Part shown: piece by piece, positions 42,133 to 52,496 of the stretch
Position numbering within the stretch: the stretch's first letter is position 1
Layout: each line of letters opens with the position of its first letter
NCBI GenBank assembly: GCA_958450365.1
Contig: CAUEEP010000732.1
Span: 2,977,001-3,041,000 of the forward strand
DNA: 64,000 nt
Reading direction: 5' to 3'
DNA from: Mesorhabditis belari
Taxonomy: Eukaryota; Nematoda; Chromadorea; Rhabditida; Rhabditidae
The notes under the pieces: generated by a model
What the model saw: the letters and a program-made list of their open reading frames with translations, nothing else
What the model was told of the DNA's origin: nothing
The model's database searches: none
Made by a program: the position numbers and the translations under genes

Positions 42133-43681
42133 TCATTTATCCAAACGGAGCCGAATATTCATTTCACTTAACTTCGGTGTATGTGCCTAAAGTGTAAATG
42201 AAGACAATCAGTGATGAAAAAACTCACATTCAAAAGTTCAACAAGCCTTTGCGCCATCGCGTTGTTAAATGTGCTCAAACAGGCGAGTCCAAGTATTGTT
42301 TCGTTCTTTTGTTCATGGATCGTTCGACGGAATGTGCGCGACTCCGTCCATTCTTGAAACCAGTTAGCGTAATCATCATTTTCTTCCTAAATAAAAAAAA
42401 AGCCATTATGACTGCAAAATTTTATTGGATATCACTTTTAAAATAGCTCACTTTAGGTTGGAAGTCTTGTAGAGCGCCATCAGGTAAGCACTTTATCGTA
42501 ACATATTTTACGGGTTTATCCATCACGTACGAAAGAAAAGGTCCGTCAATAAATATCTAAAATTTGGTTCATTCAAGATATTGAAACAAAAACACTCACA
42601 TCAGTCATTGGGTCAAGGCGAGAAATGAGATTCTTCTGCAGAATGGATTGTGAATAGGCTATCCATTCATTATTTACGCTATTTGACGTACTTGGAGACT
42701 AAATGAAACAAAACATCTACGTTGACATTTTTTCTGACTGCACAATGTGGCAAACGCTAATTTACGTTCTAACTTACTTTCCAAAGATGCAATTTAGACC
42801 CAGGATCCCGGCTAATTGTCCGAAGTAGCAGGCCAGCCAAGTCTGCTTGAGATAACGGCCCCTTCTCTAATAAGCGACGATCCAAGTATCTAAAGTTGAA
42901 GGAAACGTGATATTTCTTGAAAAACAAAATTTTCCACTGGAAAAAACTCACTTATTTGAATGACGCAACTTTGGCATCCAATAAAGCATTCGTTTCACTT
43001 TTCTTGTTGCAAAATTCCACTCTCCAAAAGCATTTACGACAATATCGTGTGTCTCTTTGTCAGGTTGGACACCTCAAGAATATTAAAATTTCCTCCTTTT
43101 TATTACTTCGCTTAATTCTACTGTTGTAAGATTCGTTTGAAATTATTCTTAGTTTGAGTAGAATATAATTATTTATTCTAAATAAACTTCTATACAAACA
43201 TACAAACTTAATACCATGCCATTCCATTTCGTCTAACACTTTCACACAACAATTTTGCTGCAGAGGATAATGAAGAAAAATTTTCTAAATAATATTGAAG
43301 CTGAAGACAAAAAAGCCACATTCAACCTGCCATTGGTTCTGCGGAATCAGTTTTCCTTTTGGAAAAATGTTTAACAGTGCCTTGTATGCCTCGAGATCTT
43401 TATGTACACCAAAGTCTTTCATGTATTTGAGGGCAGAGTGCAAAAAATCGACATAGCTCCGGGGTTGGCGCTCTTTGAAAATAACTAAATCGAATTCCTT
43501 TATTTGTTATGAATTGGTTGAACATACTGAGAGCAGCATAGAAGGCCTCTTTGTTTCGTTCCGACGGTGGGACTGATTCGAACTGTTTTTCAACGTGAAC
43601 GAGTCCTGTGTGTTGGGCAGAGCTGGCTTCTGTTGAAAGTAATCGAAGTGGCGCGTAAATACCCCGCATTATGGAACGCAT
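42133..43681 (-). CDS. ECSIT-like mitochondrial complex I assembly factor
   Basis: ECSIT helps assemble respiratory complex I in mitochondria and in mammals also takes part in Toll signalling (family knowledge). About eight exons. The N-terminus MRSIMRGIYAPLRLLSTEAS is basic and Ser/Leu-rich, a plausible mitochondrial targeting sequence. Family landmarks: SYVDFLHSALKYMKDFGV with KALLNIFPKGKLIPQNQWQ, then FLHYPLQQNCCVKVLDEME, then RRLLEKGPLSQADLAGLLLR, then FIDGPFLSYVMDKPVKYV. A 43-nt intron in the first ORF block (GTATGT...TTTAG) must be removed to give IIFKERQPRSYVDF. Stop TGA at 42133-42135. The gene sits 736 bp downstream of the Argonaute stop and 220 bp upstream of gon-4 on the same strand. 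Confidence 0.85.
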
Positions 43682-44417
43682 TTTCAATCAATTATAGTAA
43701 CTTCTTTCACTAAATTAAAATAAAAAAGAACTTTACTGAGTCGAGCTCAAAGATTTCAAGACGCACTTTAAATTTTGCCTAGCTTGCTTGCAGGATTACG
43801 GTTTAAGATCGAAAGATCCACTCTTTCCCAAAGGAAGAAAACTAGGGGAGCTGGTCAAAACAGCGCCGGCCAAAATAATGCGTTTGCGGTTAAGTTTATT
43901 TGTGTTTCTTATTTTCATTGGATGTAAAAAAATTAGCTATCTGCTGAATTTTTGGAGCCTTTTAGAACAAATCTGTGACAAAATGCCAAAAAAAGAAAAA
44001 GAGCTTAAATAGAGGTCAACTGCGCTTTTCTCGACACCAATTCTGTTCTAAGTGATCCCAAAGTATGCAAAAGGTCGATAATTTTATTTGGCATCCAATA
44101 AGAGTAAGAAACACAGAAACTTAACCGCGGAAGAGCTGTTTCTAGCGTGGCGCTGTTTTGGCCAGTTCCCAAAACTAGAACTATGTTGAATGACTAACGT
44201 AATCACTTGTCAGTAACTAGAGTTCACCAAGATACAATTCCATTTAAATCTTCAATAGTTTTAGCAGTAACTATTCTACACTCCACTTGAATTTTAGCCA
44301 ATAAAAATTTATTCAAAAAATACTAAGGCTGTTTAACAAAAAATGGAAGAGAGTTGAAAACACCAAAAACAAATAACATACAAGTAAACGAAAAATTAAA
44401 AATTGCCTTTTTTCCTT
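43682..44417. other. Argonaute to ECSIT spacer with an inverted-repeat element
   Basis: Holds inverted segments GGTCAAAACAGCGCC (about 43854) and GGCGCTGTTTTGGCC (about 44149), the probable ends of a small MITE. No gene seen. Confidence 0.5.
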
Positions 44418-47400
44418 TTACGCGTTGACACGCAGGTTCGAAAACCTGGTAGATTTATATACAATTTTGTTCTTGACGTCCTCATCCAAGAAATTGAGTG
44501 TGGCTGGATTGACTCCGGCAGCGGCTTCATTCTTCCTGAAATCTAAACAAAGTGAACAGCTAATATGGACAAGTACTTACAAATGTTGAACCACCATACG
44601 GCGTCCACGTTCAGCGTAGCGATTGGCAACATAGAGTGGCGTTGGTAGAGAAGTCGGAAGAGCCACAATTTGATGCATGTAGCACAAGCTGTAGGTGAAC
44701 TCCTCGATGTCATCCATTGACCATTTGCAATCATCACAAAGAATTGTGTACAGTGGAGTCAAGGCGCTACCCTAAATATCAAGTTAATTGAATAGTTTTA
44801 ACCTTTAACATGCCTGAAGAGCGATGTGAGAGTTCAAGTAGAATTGCTTGAACTTAGGGCTTGTGAGAATCGTGTCGACAACACATCCAGGATCAATGTT
44901 CTGCTTGTTGGCTCGGTCACTTGGGTTGATTTCGGCGCGGAAGAGACGGGTGCAATGATCCTTTGTGACGATGATGTAGGTGAGGGCAATTTTATTCTTG
45001 GAGTCGGTTGAGTATTTTGACAAGACTTCTTGAATGGCCGGAATTTCATTTTGGATCATCTGAATGCAATCAATGAATGATAATATACGCACAAATCAAA
45101 ACCTTGTCGTATGCCGTTTCAGGAACTCCTCCTCGGTACAAGACAACACGTTTAGGCAGTGAAGTGGGACGCTTGCGAGCTGCATTTCCGACGCCGCACA
45201 TTTTCATCCAGTCATCAATGACACGCTGTACCACCAGACCACCAATCAACTAAAACGATACAATAACAAAGACGTTACGATTTCAAAACCTGGTCCGATG
45301 CCAATTTTGGGTCCACAAGTTCGAAATCGCCGCAAAAGCCGTCGACGTCCGCAGAAATATTTGCGGCGTATCCAACAACAGTCGGCATCGGCTGTTCTCC
45401 CTCAAGTCGGACTCCTGGAGGCGCAATTGTTGCCCCCAATCCAATCACCAACGTTTCGCCTTTCTGGAGAAGAGTGTTGCCATTGCTAAATTTGAGTCTA
45501 CTTAAATCTTAAATAAGGAGGCCAACATTTTGATTGAATAGTTGATGCCACCAAGCTTGACGTTCATCTTGTTGCATAAATTTTCCACCGTAGCTGGCTT
45601 GCCCTTCTCGAGCACTTCACGTGCCGTTCGCAGTTTGATGTTTTGGGTAACGATTTGATACTTGCGCTCAAAGCTCTTGATCTCATCTAAATCTTTTATA
45701 AAAATAAACCAAAAACACAATACAAACCTTGAATTGTTAAGCTGTCATCGGTGACCATAAGTGCGAAGTCGACCTTATTTTGTGCCATCGTCTGGAACAT
45801 TTCTTCAAGTCTTTCAAAGTTCACCACCTAAAAGTAACAAGTTTTAGCCAACAACGCTATCTACTAACTTCGCATGCAACCGGAGCTTCCAGTTGAACAC
45901 CGCGTCTTATTGCTTCGTTGTAAAGTCGTTCGGCCAGTGGTTTATAGTGCTTGATATCTTGGGGTTGTCGGACAATGAGAAGAAAAGCCCAAACATCACA
46001 TTTTCCGGGTATCAGATATTGTGCTCCTCGCTCGATCTTCCAAGTGACTAAATTTGCATAACTTGCAGATAAGGACTGAATAAACTTACATCGCTCCATG
46101 TCGATATTAGCTGTATGTCCATTGTTGTAGCGAATGACAGGTGGTGCGAGTTGGCGAGCATTCACTTTCATCGGGTTTGTGACCACGCGGAAACCGCCAT
46201 GCTTGGTTTCGAAGATCTCGTTTGCCTCGGCATTGTTCATAATGAGTGTTTGTCGGCGAATTGGTGGCACGGCACATTCCTAAAAAACAAAACTATTCTT
46301 CTCAATGATTTTGCAATACTTTGGTCGTCTCTTTCATTTGTTCAGCAGTTTGTTGTGCAAAGCCGACACGTTGGTCAGGAAGCACTGTACAGACTTCCAT
46401 TGGGAAGAACGTTTCCTTCTTTGCCTGGACACAGATCAATGGAGCTAATGGTGCTCTAAAATAAACGTGTTACTGTAAAAAAAATGAAAAAAATTGTATC
46501 AATTGTTGTGAAAAAGGAAACGTACTGCAAGCATAGATTATACTTCTCCTGATAGTAGTCGCGAACGGAGATCTTCTTGTCGGGCAGGGTAATCACATGT
46601 GACGAATCGAAGGCAACTTTGATGATCTTGTAAGCCTTCTTGGACCTTCCGTGAGTGGTTGTTACCATAAGACCTGCGGACAAGAAACAAGTTAGAAAAC
46701 AAAAATGATTCCCCACCTCTTAGAACAATGTTGAGGCGTTCAATCTGGACAGAGTTACATGAGCGCTGGAAATTGAATCCGGTCAATATGTTGACGGCTT
46801 TTTCTGGCATTGGAATCGGCTTGTGGAAGGCGGCTTTTTTTGCATCGATTGCCACGGAGATGTTGGCGCGATCCCGTCCTTTCGGTCCCTCAACGAGTTG
46901 CACAGAATATTTTGCACCAACTTTCAGCTCCTTTCCATCAGGCAACTAAATACAAAGATAACTTGCTTGAGATAAGTTAAAAAACAAGCCTTCTTCGTCT
47001 CCATTGGATCAACGCCAAACACTTGAGCATTCTTCATGTAGACCTTACCCTTCTCAAAAACCAGAAACGATTGCCTAAAGGTCTTTGCGAAAAGAATATG
47101 ATATAATTAGCCCACGGATTAGCAAGAGCATGTTGAACTAATCCAATTTGAAGAAATTGAAAAATTGTTCGATCCTTGTCCATTGCAACGAGAGAGTTGT
47201 CCATTTCCTTGTAAACATTGAGCGGCATTTCATAGTTTTCAGCGGTGGGTTTGATCTGGACCTCGATGAGATGAAGTCCTTCAAGAGGGCCAACAGCTTG
47301 CGCAGGCGTGAGTTTTATTAGGCACCGAAACATCGCACCCTAAAACAGAAAGTTATCTGGTGACAAAGATGATCCCAAAACTTACAGTATACTTCAGGCG

Positions 47401-47975
47401 CTCCACCGAGAACAAGATGCTTTGTCGATCATAGAAGACAACAACAGGGGAAGCCAATTCGTCAGCATATTGGTCGAACAACATCTCAAAGACTTTCCCG
47501 GCCATGGCCTTGCGCTCAGACGAGTAGTGACTAAAAGGATGGATGGAAGGCTAATTGATAAACATGGCATACTCGTTAGCGGTCTTCTTTGCGATCTCAA
47601 TTGGAACAACAGTTGGATCCGAGAAATCCTCCACTGGGCGCGAAGTTGCAAAGATTGAGACGTCGTAACTGAAGCAAAACAGTTAAATCACCAAAAGACA
47701 CGAATTTTAGCGCGTAACCCGTAACAAGGAACACCAACCGATAAATCTTCTGCTCCTGATTGATGACGATACCGAAGATGTTGCTTTGCAGTTCAACGGG
47801 GCGTCCAGCTTTTCCTGGCTCAATTGGTGTCGGATGAGGGTTGCTGACTCCACTTCCGTTCTTCCCATTGCCGTTTCCGTTGCCATTGTAGTTGAAGCCG
47901 GTTTTGTCAAGCCAAACAAAAAAATATTAGAATTAATGGAGACGTTACCTTATAAAGGTCAATTGGCGGCGCCAT
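44418..47975 (-). CDS. Worm-type Argonaute (WAGO-like), probably slicer-inactive
   Basis: Small-RNA-guided silencing protein of about 950 aa in some 18 exons. Visible regions: N domain (GKAGRPVELQSNIFGI), PAZ (FFPMEVCTVLPDQRVGFAQQ), MID (MVTTTHGRSKKAYKII belongs to the linker before PAZ; FALMVTDDSLTIQ and LCNKMNVKLGGINYSIKI mark MID/PIWI) and PIWI to the C-terminus (PTPLYVANRYAERGR, then FSNLRVNA). The PLYVANRYAERGR and VVGYAANISADVDGF patterns resemble WAGO proteins, which bind secondary siRNAs. Where the first catalytic Asp is expected the sequence reads GLGATIAPP, and RDGV is RGGV, so two of the DDH triad are absent; the His (NSHIALQ) remains. The intron at 44772-44813 is GC-AG. The first 9 codons (47949-47975) do not join cleanly to exon 2, so the N-terminus is uncertain. 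The 5' UTR begins behind a TTTAG. Confidence 0.85.
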
Positions 47976-48256
47976 TTTCTCCAAATTTCAAGTAGTTGAT
48001 GCTTTTGAAAGCTAAAATAAAAAATAGTTTACTGGATAAACTGAAAGCAATCAAATATGGAAGTCTGAAAGTACCAAAAGCTAGGCAGGTAGGTAGGTAA
48101 GGTTGCGTTTTTTCGATGCTAAATTGGCCTAAATTTTCCTACAAGTTGGAAAGGGTCAAAATTTGTGGACACAATGGAAAATGAAAACTGACATTTTTTG
48201 AAAGCCAAGACACAAGTTACTGACGAAGTGGGCGGGACTTCCAAAATGCCAAAGGC

Positions 48257-48340
48257 AACGTAAACCCCGCCCCCTCAGCTGAAGGCCTTTATAAACACAA
48301 CGTAAGCCCCGCCCCCTTAGCCGAAGGCCTTTATAACCAG
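48257..48340 (+). promoter_or_regulatory. Tandemly duplicated histone H3 core promoter
   Basis: Two copies of a 42-bp unit (48257-48298 and 48299-48340) each contain a GC box (CCCCGCCCCC-like), the sequence GAAGGCCTTTATAA with a TATA-like TTTATAA, and the leader AACGTAA. They differ at only a few positions. The downstream TATA is about 50 bp from the H3 ATG. The other direction of this 400-bp intergenic region serves the Argonaute. Confidence 0.7.
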
Positions 48341-48376
48341 CGATTTTTCAGACAAGTCTCCGTTGTCCATTTTACG

Positions 48377-48823
48377 ATGGCTCGAACAAAGCAAACTTCA
48401 CGCAAAACGTCTGCCGGCAAAGGAGGCAAGCAAGCGGTTACCGGCAAGCAGGCACGTTCCCATCCCCAAGTCGCGACGAAGGCCGCCCGGAAGGGGGCAG
48501 ACAATCCGGCTGGAGGGGTGAAGAAACCACATCGCTACCGACCCGGCACAGTGGCTCTACGCGAAATCCGAAAGTACCAGAAGTCGACCGAATTGCTGAT
48601 GCGTCGTGCTCCATTCCAACGTCTTGTTAAAGAAATTTCGCAGGACTACAAGACTGACCTTCGCTACCAATCCTCTGCGCTGATGGCCCTTCAAGAAGCC
48701 GCTGAAGCGTACCTCGTCGGTCTCTTCGAAGACACCAATCTGTGTGCAATTCATGCCAAGCGAGTTACGATCATGCCGAAAGACATTCAACTTGCCCGAC
48801 GAATTCGGGGTGAACGAGCCTAA
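48377..48823 (+). CDS. Divergent histone H3 variant with an extended N-terminal tail
   Basis: Intronless, 148 codons with Met. From [18 protein letters not shown] to RIRGERA it is a near-canonical H3 histone fold, with changes such as [20 protein letters not shown] and SALM. The tail is 12 residues longer than canonical H3. It keeps the first residues ARTKQT, with K4, R8, K9 and K14, but A7 is S and S10 is T. Extra sequence ([16 protein letters not shown]) follows, and the K27 context is KAARKG, so S28 is replaced. The core is not the H3.3 type (AAIG) but closest to the replication-dependent SAVM type. A histone stem-loop lies 40 bp downstream of the stop and a duplicated GC-box/TATA promoter upstream, which together suggest S-phase expression. 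It is divergently paired with the Argonaute. A germline or pericentromere-specific variant is possible but unproved. Confidence 0.93.
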   Translation: MARTKQTSRKTSAGKGGKQAVTGKQARSHPQVATKAARKGADNPAGGVKKPHRYRPGTVALREIRKYQKSTELLMRRAPFQRLVKEISQDYKTDLRYQSSALMALQEAAEAYLVGLFEDTNLCAIHAKRVTIMPKDIQLARRIRGERA

Positions 48824-48863
48824 TGGTGTGATAGACCGCTAAAAATAGAACCCCCAACCCAAC

Positions 48864-48879
48864 GGCCCTCTTTAGGGCC
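48864..48879 (+). terminator. Histone mRNA 3' stem-loop
   Basis: GGCCCTCTTTAGGGCC forms a perfect 6-bp stem with a 4-nt CTTT loop and is followed by ACAAA. It lies 41 bp after the H3 stop codon, where the SLBP-binding element of replication-dependent histone mRNAs is expected. It implies 3' end formation without polyadenylation, or SLBP-dependent control. Confidence 0.9.
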
Positions 48880-49725
48880 ACAAATCGTTTGGGTAGGTAG
48901 AAATTGTCTTGATCAAACTTATTTTGACAAAGGAACTGTCTGTTCCACTCAAATCTTGTTTCATTTCCATGGCCTGCCGTGTGGTTTCTCCCCCAACACC
49001 TAATTCTTGTCCCATTCATTAGAGTCACAAATTGGTTCTCTGCAAGCCTAATCTACTAATGTGGTGTAGGCCTTCTTTGCATCCTCTTCCCTTTTTTATC
49101 TTTCTGGGCCATGCGGTCTTCCCCCACTTTCTCTATGTTCTCCTCTTCACGCATGCTCTCTTCTTCTCACATGAATTGATTACGCTTGCCTCGGTCGCAA
49201 CTTTACCCGTCTTATTTTTCGCCCAGACCAAATCATGACCGTTTTTCGTAGTTTTAAAATTTTCGCTTGCTCAACTTCGAATTTCAATGGTATGGCTTCG
49301 AAAGAGACATATATGTTAACAAGAAGTACCCAAAAACTATCGCAAAGTTTTCCATCGTATCCAACTTTTTTGGGCCATTAGCCACCTAGAATTCTCTTTT
49401 TCAAAAATTCATTTTGATGTCCTATTCGCTCGTCATAGTGCAATTTGATATGAGCGCGAACTCTTGCAAGGCAAAACATGAAACAAACATTCACTCCTTT
49501 CTTTAGCGCTATTTTCATCTTCACTTCTCTCGCAATCGATACGCGCTTAGAAGATTTCCCCTTTTTTGTGTCCCTCTTCACAACCAAAGGTCCCTAATGG
49601 AATGGGATTTCCGCAATTCTTCACGCTTGTCCGACTCCATTAGCAACTAACTTTTTGTTATATTGGCATTGATTTTTTACTGGTCTAGTTTCTAGATTTC
49701 ATAGATTCTAAGTTCCTTTTTTCAG
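48880..49725. other. H3 to cdgs-1 spacer
   Basis: About 850 bp, pyrimidine-rich in places, with no convincing ORF. Should contain the cdgs-1 promoter; ends with the TTTTTTCAG before the cdgs-1 ATG. Confidence 0.5.
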
Positions 49726-52016
49726 ATGAGCACTCCGTCGGAAGGAACGGAGATACGACAACGAAGCCTAGCAGATGAGTTGAATATCAAGTCGAAAAAG
49801 CAGACTAATGGTGGGTCTTTCTCTTATGGTTTTTGTACATCTTGAAGTTAGAAGATAGATTTTTGCTTCAAATTATAATGTTGCATTGTTAAATTGTATC
49901 TATTTTTAGCCGATCTTCGAGCCACATCCGATGAAAGTGATTTGGATCAATTTTTCAAAGACGAGGACGGGTAGGTTGTCCATTTTCTTTGTGGTTACAG
50001 CTTAATGCTTAATCTCTATTTTTTCTAGCGACGCTCAAGTAACTAAAAATGGTGCCGGGTTAGTTTAAATTCGTCGTTGAGAAAATTAAGAATTTTGGTT
50101 TTCGTTTCACAGAATCTCTTGTTTTCACGAAAAGCACTACTCATTTCGAATCAAAACTCTAAAGTTGTTGTCATGTGTAGAGGGCATGGTGTGTTGACAA
50201 TGTGGTCATTTAGTTATCTATTTTTGGTTGTATTTATTTCATTACTTTTATTTAGAATTGGTGAGCGCACAAAGATGTTACCACAAGGAAGTGATCACAT
50301 GGGATCCTTGATCGACCCTCTACTACAACATTTAGACCCAAGGTAAGATGGTTTCTACGAGTTATTGAAAGGAAAATATTGATCGCGCCATGGATTTGAT
50401 TTGATTGTTTTAGATGGCGAAACTGGGTTGTTCGAGGAGTGTTCACCATTGTCATGATCTCGCTTTTCACTTTAATCGTTAGTAGAGGACCAACGTGGCT
50501 AATGTTTCTGGTTTGTTACCGTTTATGAATTTAAAAAAATGGACCAACATCCAGGTACTGGGTATTCAATTTAAATGTTTCCACGAGATCATTTCGATCG
50601 GGCTTGCTGTGTATCGACTTTATGATTTCCCAATGTTTAGGACGCTTTCATGGTTGGTTTGATCGTTTTTAAAATCTTCATCCTCTTTAGGTGGTTTCTC
50701 ATTTCATCGAATTACTTTTTCTTCGGCGAGTCATTGATCGAATATTTCAGCATATTATTACGGCGAGATGTAACTTTTGAATAAATTACACGAACTAATT
50801 AAACTTTAGAATTTCCTACACTTTCTGGTTGTGCCAACGTATCATCGATTGATTAGCTTCATGTTTTATTGTGGTGGATTCGTATGGTTTGTGTTGACTC
50901 TTCAGAAAGGCTATTACATGCGTCAATTCAGCTTGGTAAGCTTAGGTTTTTTGTTCTTCAAGTTTTTCTCTTTCAAAAACAAAAACTTATTTTTAGTTTG
51001 CTTGGACACATGTTTGTTTGCTACTCGTTGTCTCGCAGTCGTTTTTGATTATTCAAAACATTTTCCAAGGAATTATATGGTATTTTTAAAAAAGAGATTT
51101 ATAACTGTTTTTTAGGTTTTTGGTTCCGGTGGCGTTGGTTATTTGCTGTGATGTAATGTCATACATGTTCGGCTTCTTTTGGGGAAAGACGCCATTGATC
51201 AAGGTAGATCGATGTTTTTTGTCTTTGAAAAATTGCTTTTAGTTGAGTCCGAAGAAGACATGGGAAGGCTTTATTGGCGGAGCTATCAGCACAATCATCT
51301 TTGGCCTGCTTGTAAGATGCGCATTTATACTTAACCAAAATCTCCGTTTAGCTCTCATACGCTATGCTCCACTCTCCATTTATGGTTTGCCCTGTCGGTG
51401 AATACACAGAGGAGAGCTCCAATTGCACGGTGAGTTAAAATATAATTTTCTTTCTGACTACCTTATTGATCTTCTAGATTCCTCCTCCGTTCCAATTGTA
51501 TGAAGCCGAACTTCCAAGACCACTTCCATGGCTGATGAGGCTTCTACGGTAAGTTTTTTTTAATTTTAATCAGTTTATTATCATTTGAGGCGGCCAACAA
51601 CATTTGAATACTATCCGTTTTTGTTCCACTCAATATGGATGTCCTTGTTCGCTTCTCTGTTGGGTCCATTCGGAGGATTCTTCGCTTCCGGTTTCAAGAG
51701 GGCTTTCAAGATCAAGGTAATTTCTAATACTTCGCGATTATAACTTCAACCATTTTAAGGACTTTGGAGATGTGATCCCTGGTCATGGTGGATTGATGGA
51801 CCGGTTTGATTGTCAACTATTGATGGGAACTTTTGTCAATGTCTACATTCACACATTTATTCGGTAACTTTTAAACTTGTTTCCATTTCTAAATTAATTT
51901 TCAGAGTGCCCAATCCAGGAAAGTTGCTGCAGCACATTTTCTTGCTTCCAAGCGAGGATCAGCTAAGCATCTACCACGCCCTGCAGCAAAGGCTACAGTC
52001 TGCCGAACTTTTATAA
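49726..52016 (+). CDS. cdgs-1: Phosphatidate cytidylyltransferase (CDP-diacylglycerol synthase)
   Basis: Makes CDP-diacylglycerol from phosphatidic acid and CTP in the ER membrane, feeding phosphatidylinositol synthesis. Sixteen exons, about 465 aa, close to animal CDS1/2. The acidic hydrophilic N-terminus is followed by [15 protein letters not shown], the first of about eight membrane helices, then [37 protein letters not shown] and [12 protein letters not shown]. The family signature near the C-terminus is intact: [15 protein letters not shown] then [11 protein letters not shown]. The ATG directly follows TTTTTTCAG at 49721-49725, a likely trans-splice acceptor. Every intron phase is consistent and no frameshift is seen. 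First exon 49726-49810; last coding exon ends SAELL with TAA at 52014-52016. Confidence 0.95.
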
Positions 52017-52496
52017 CTTTCGATTGTTTTTTTTTTCTAAATCATCTTAAGCGTTTGTTCAAGCTAGTCTTTTTAGATAAATTTTGAAAACAATTCTATT
52101 GTAAGCCCATTGAGCTTGATTTCTTTTTTACCCTTTTTTTATAACACTTGTTTCTATCGAATCTGCTCTATTAACAATGGTCTCATTTAGTGTGTGGTTA
52201 GTCAAAAATTGAGTAATTCTTCCATCTTTTTTCTCTTATGATGAAGTTCATCGTTTTTCTTTGTTTTGTTAAGTGTACATAACTGTAACAAAATTTTGGA
52301 GTTGAAATATAAATTTTCTATGAGATCTTGTTCGCAAATGGCAAAAATATGGAAAGATTGAGGGCATCGTCCAGTTTTTGTGTGGTAGAAGCTACTTAGA
52401 TCTTACTTCAAGATTTATCTTGTGTCGTGATGATATCAAAAAAATTTCCCAAATTATGGATTTTTGTTTAGACGACCCTGATCAATTAGGCCGAAA
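52017..52496. other. cdgs-1 to ZGPAT spacer
   Basis: 480 bp, T-rich 3' UTR-like sequence, ending with the TTGTTTAG acceptor 28 nt before the ZGPAT ATG. No gene. Compatible with an operon, but long for one. Confidence 0.45.

Noticed and set aside
47707..47919. Second reading frame open across Argonaute exon 2 (MFGLTKPASTT...)
   Set aside because: The other frame gives the Argonaute N domain (GKAGRPVELQSNIFGI); this one is a shadow.
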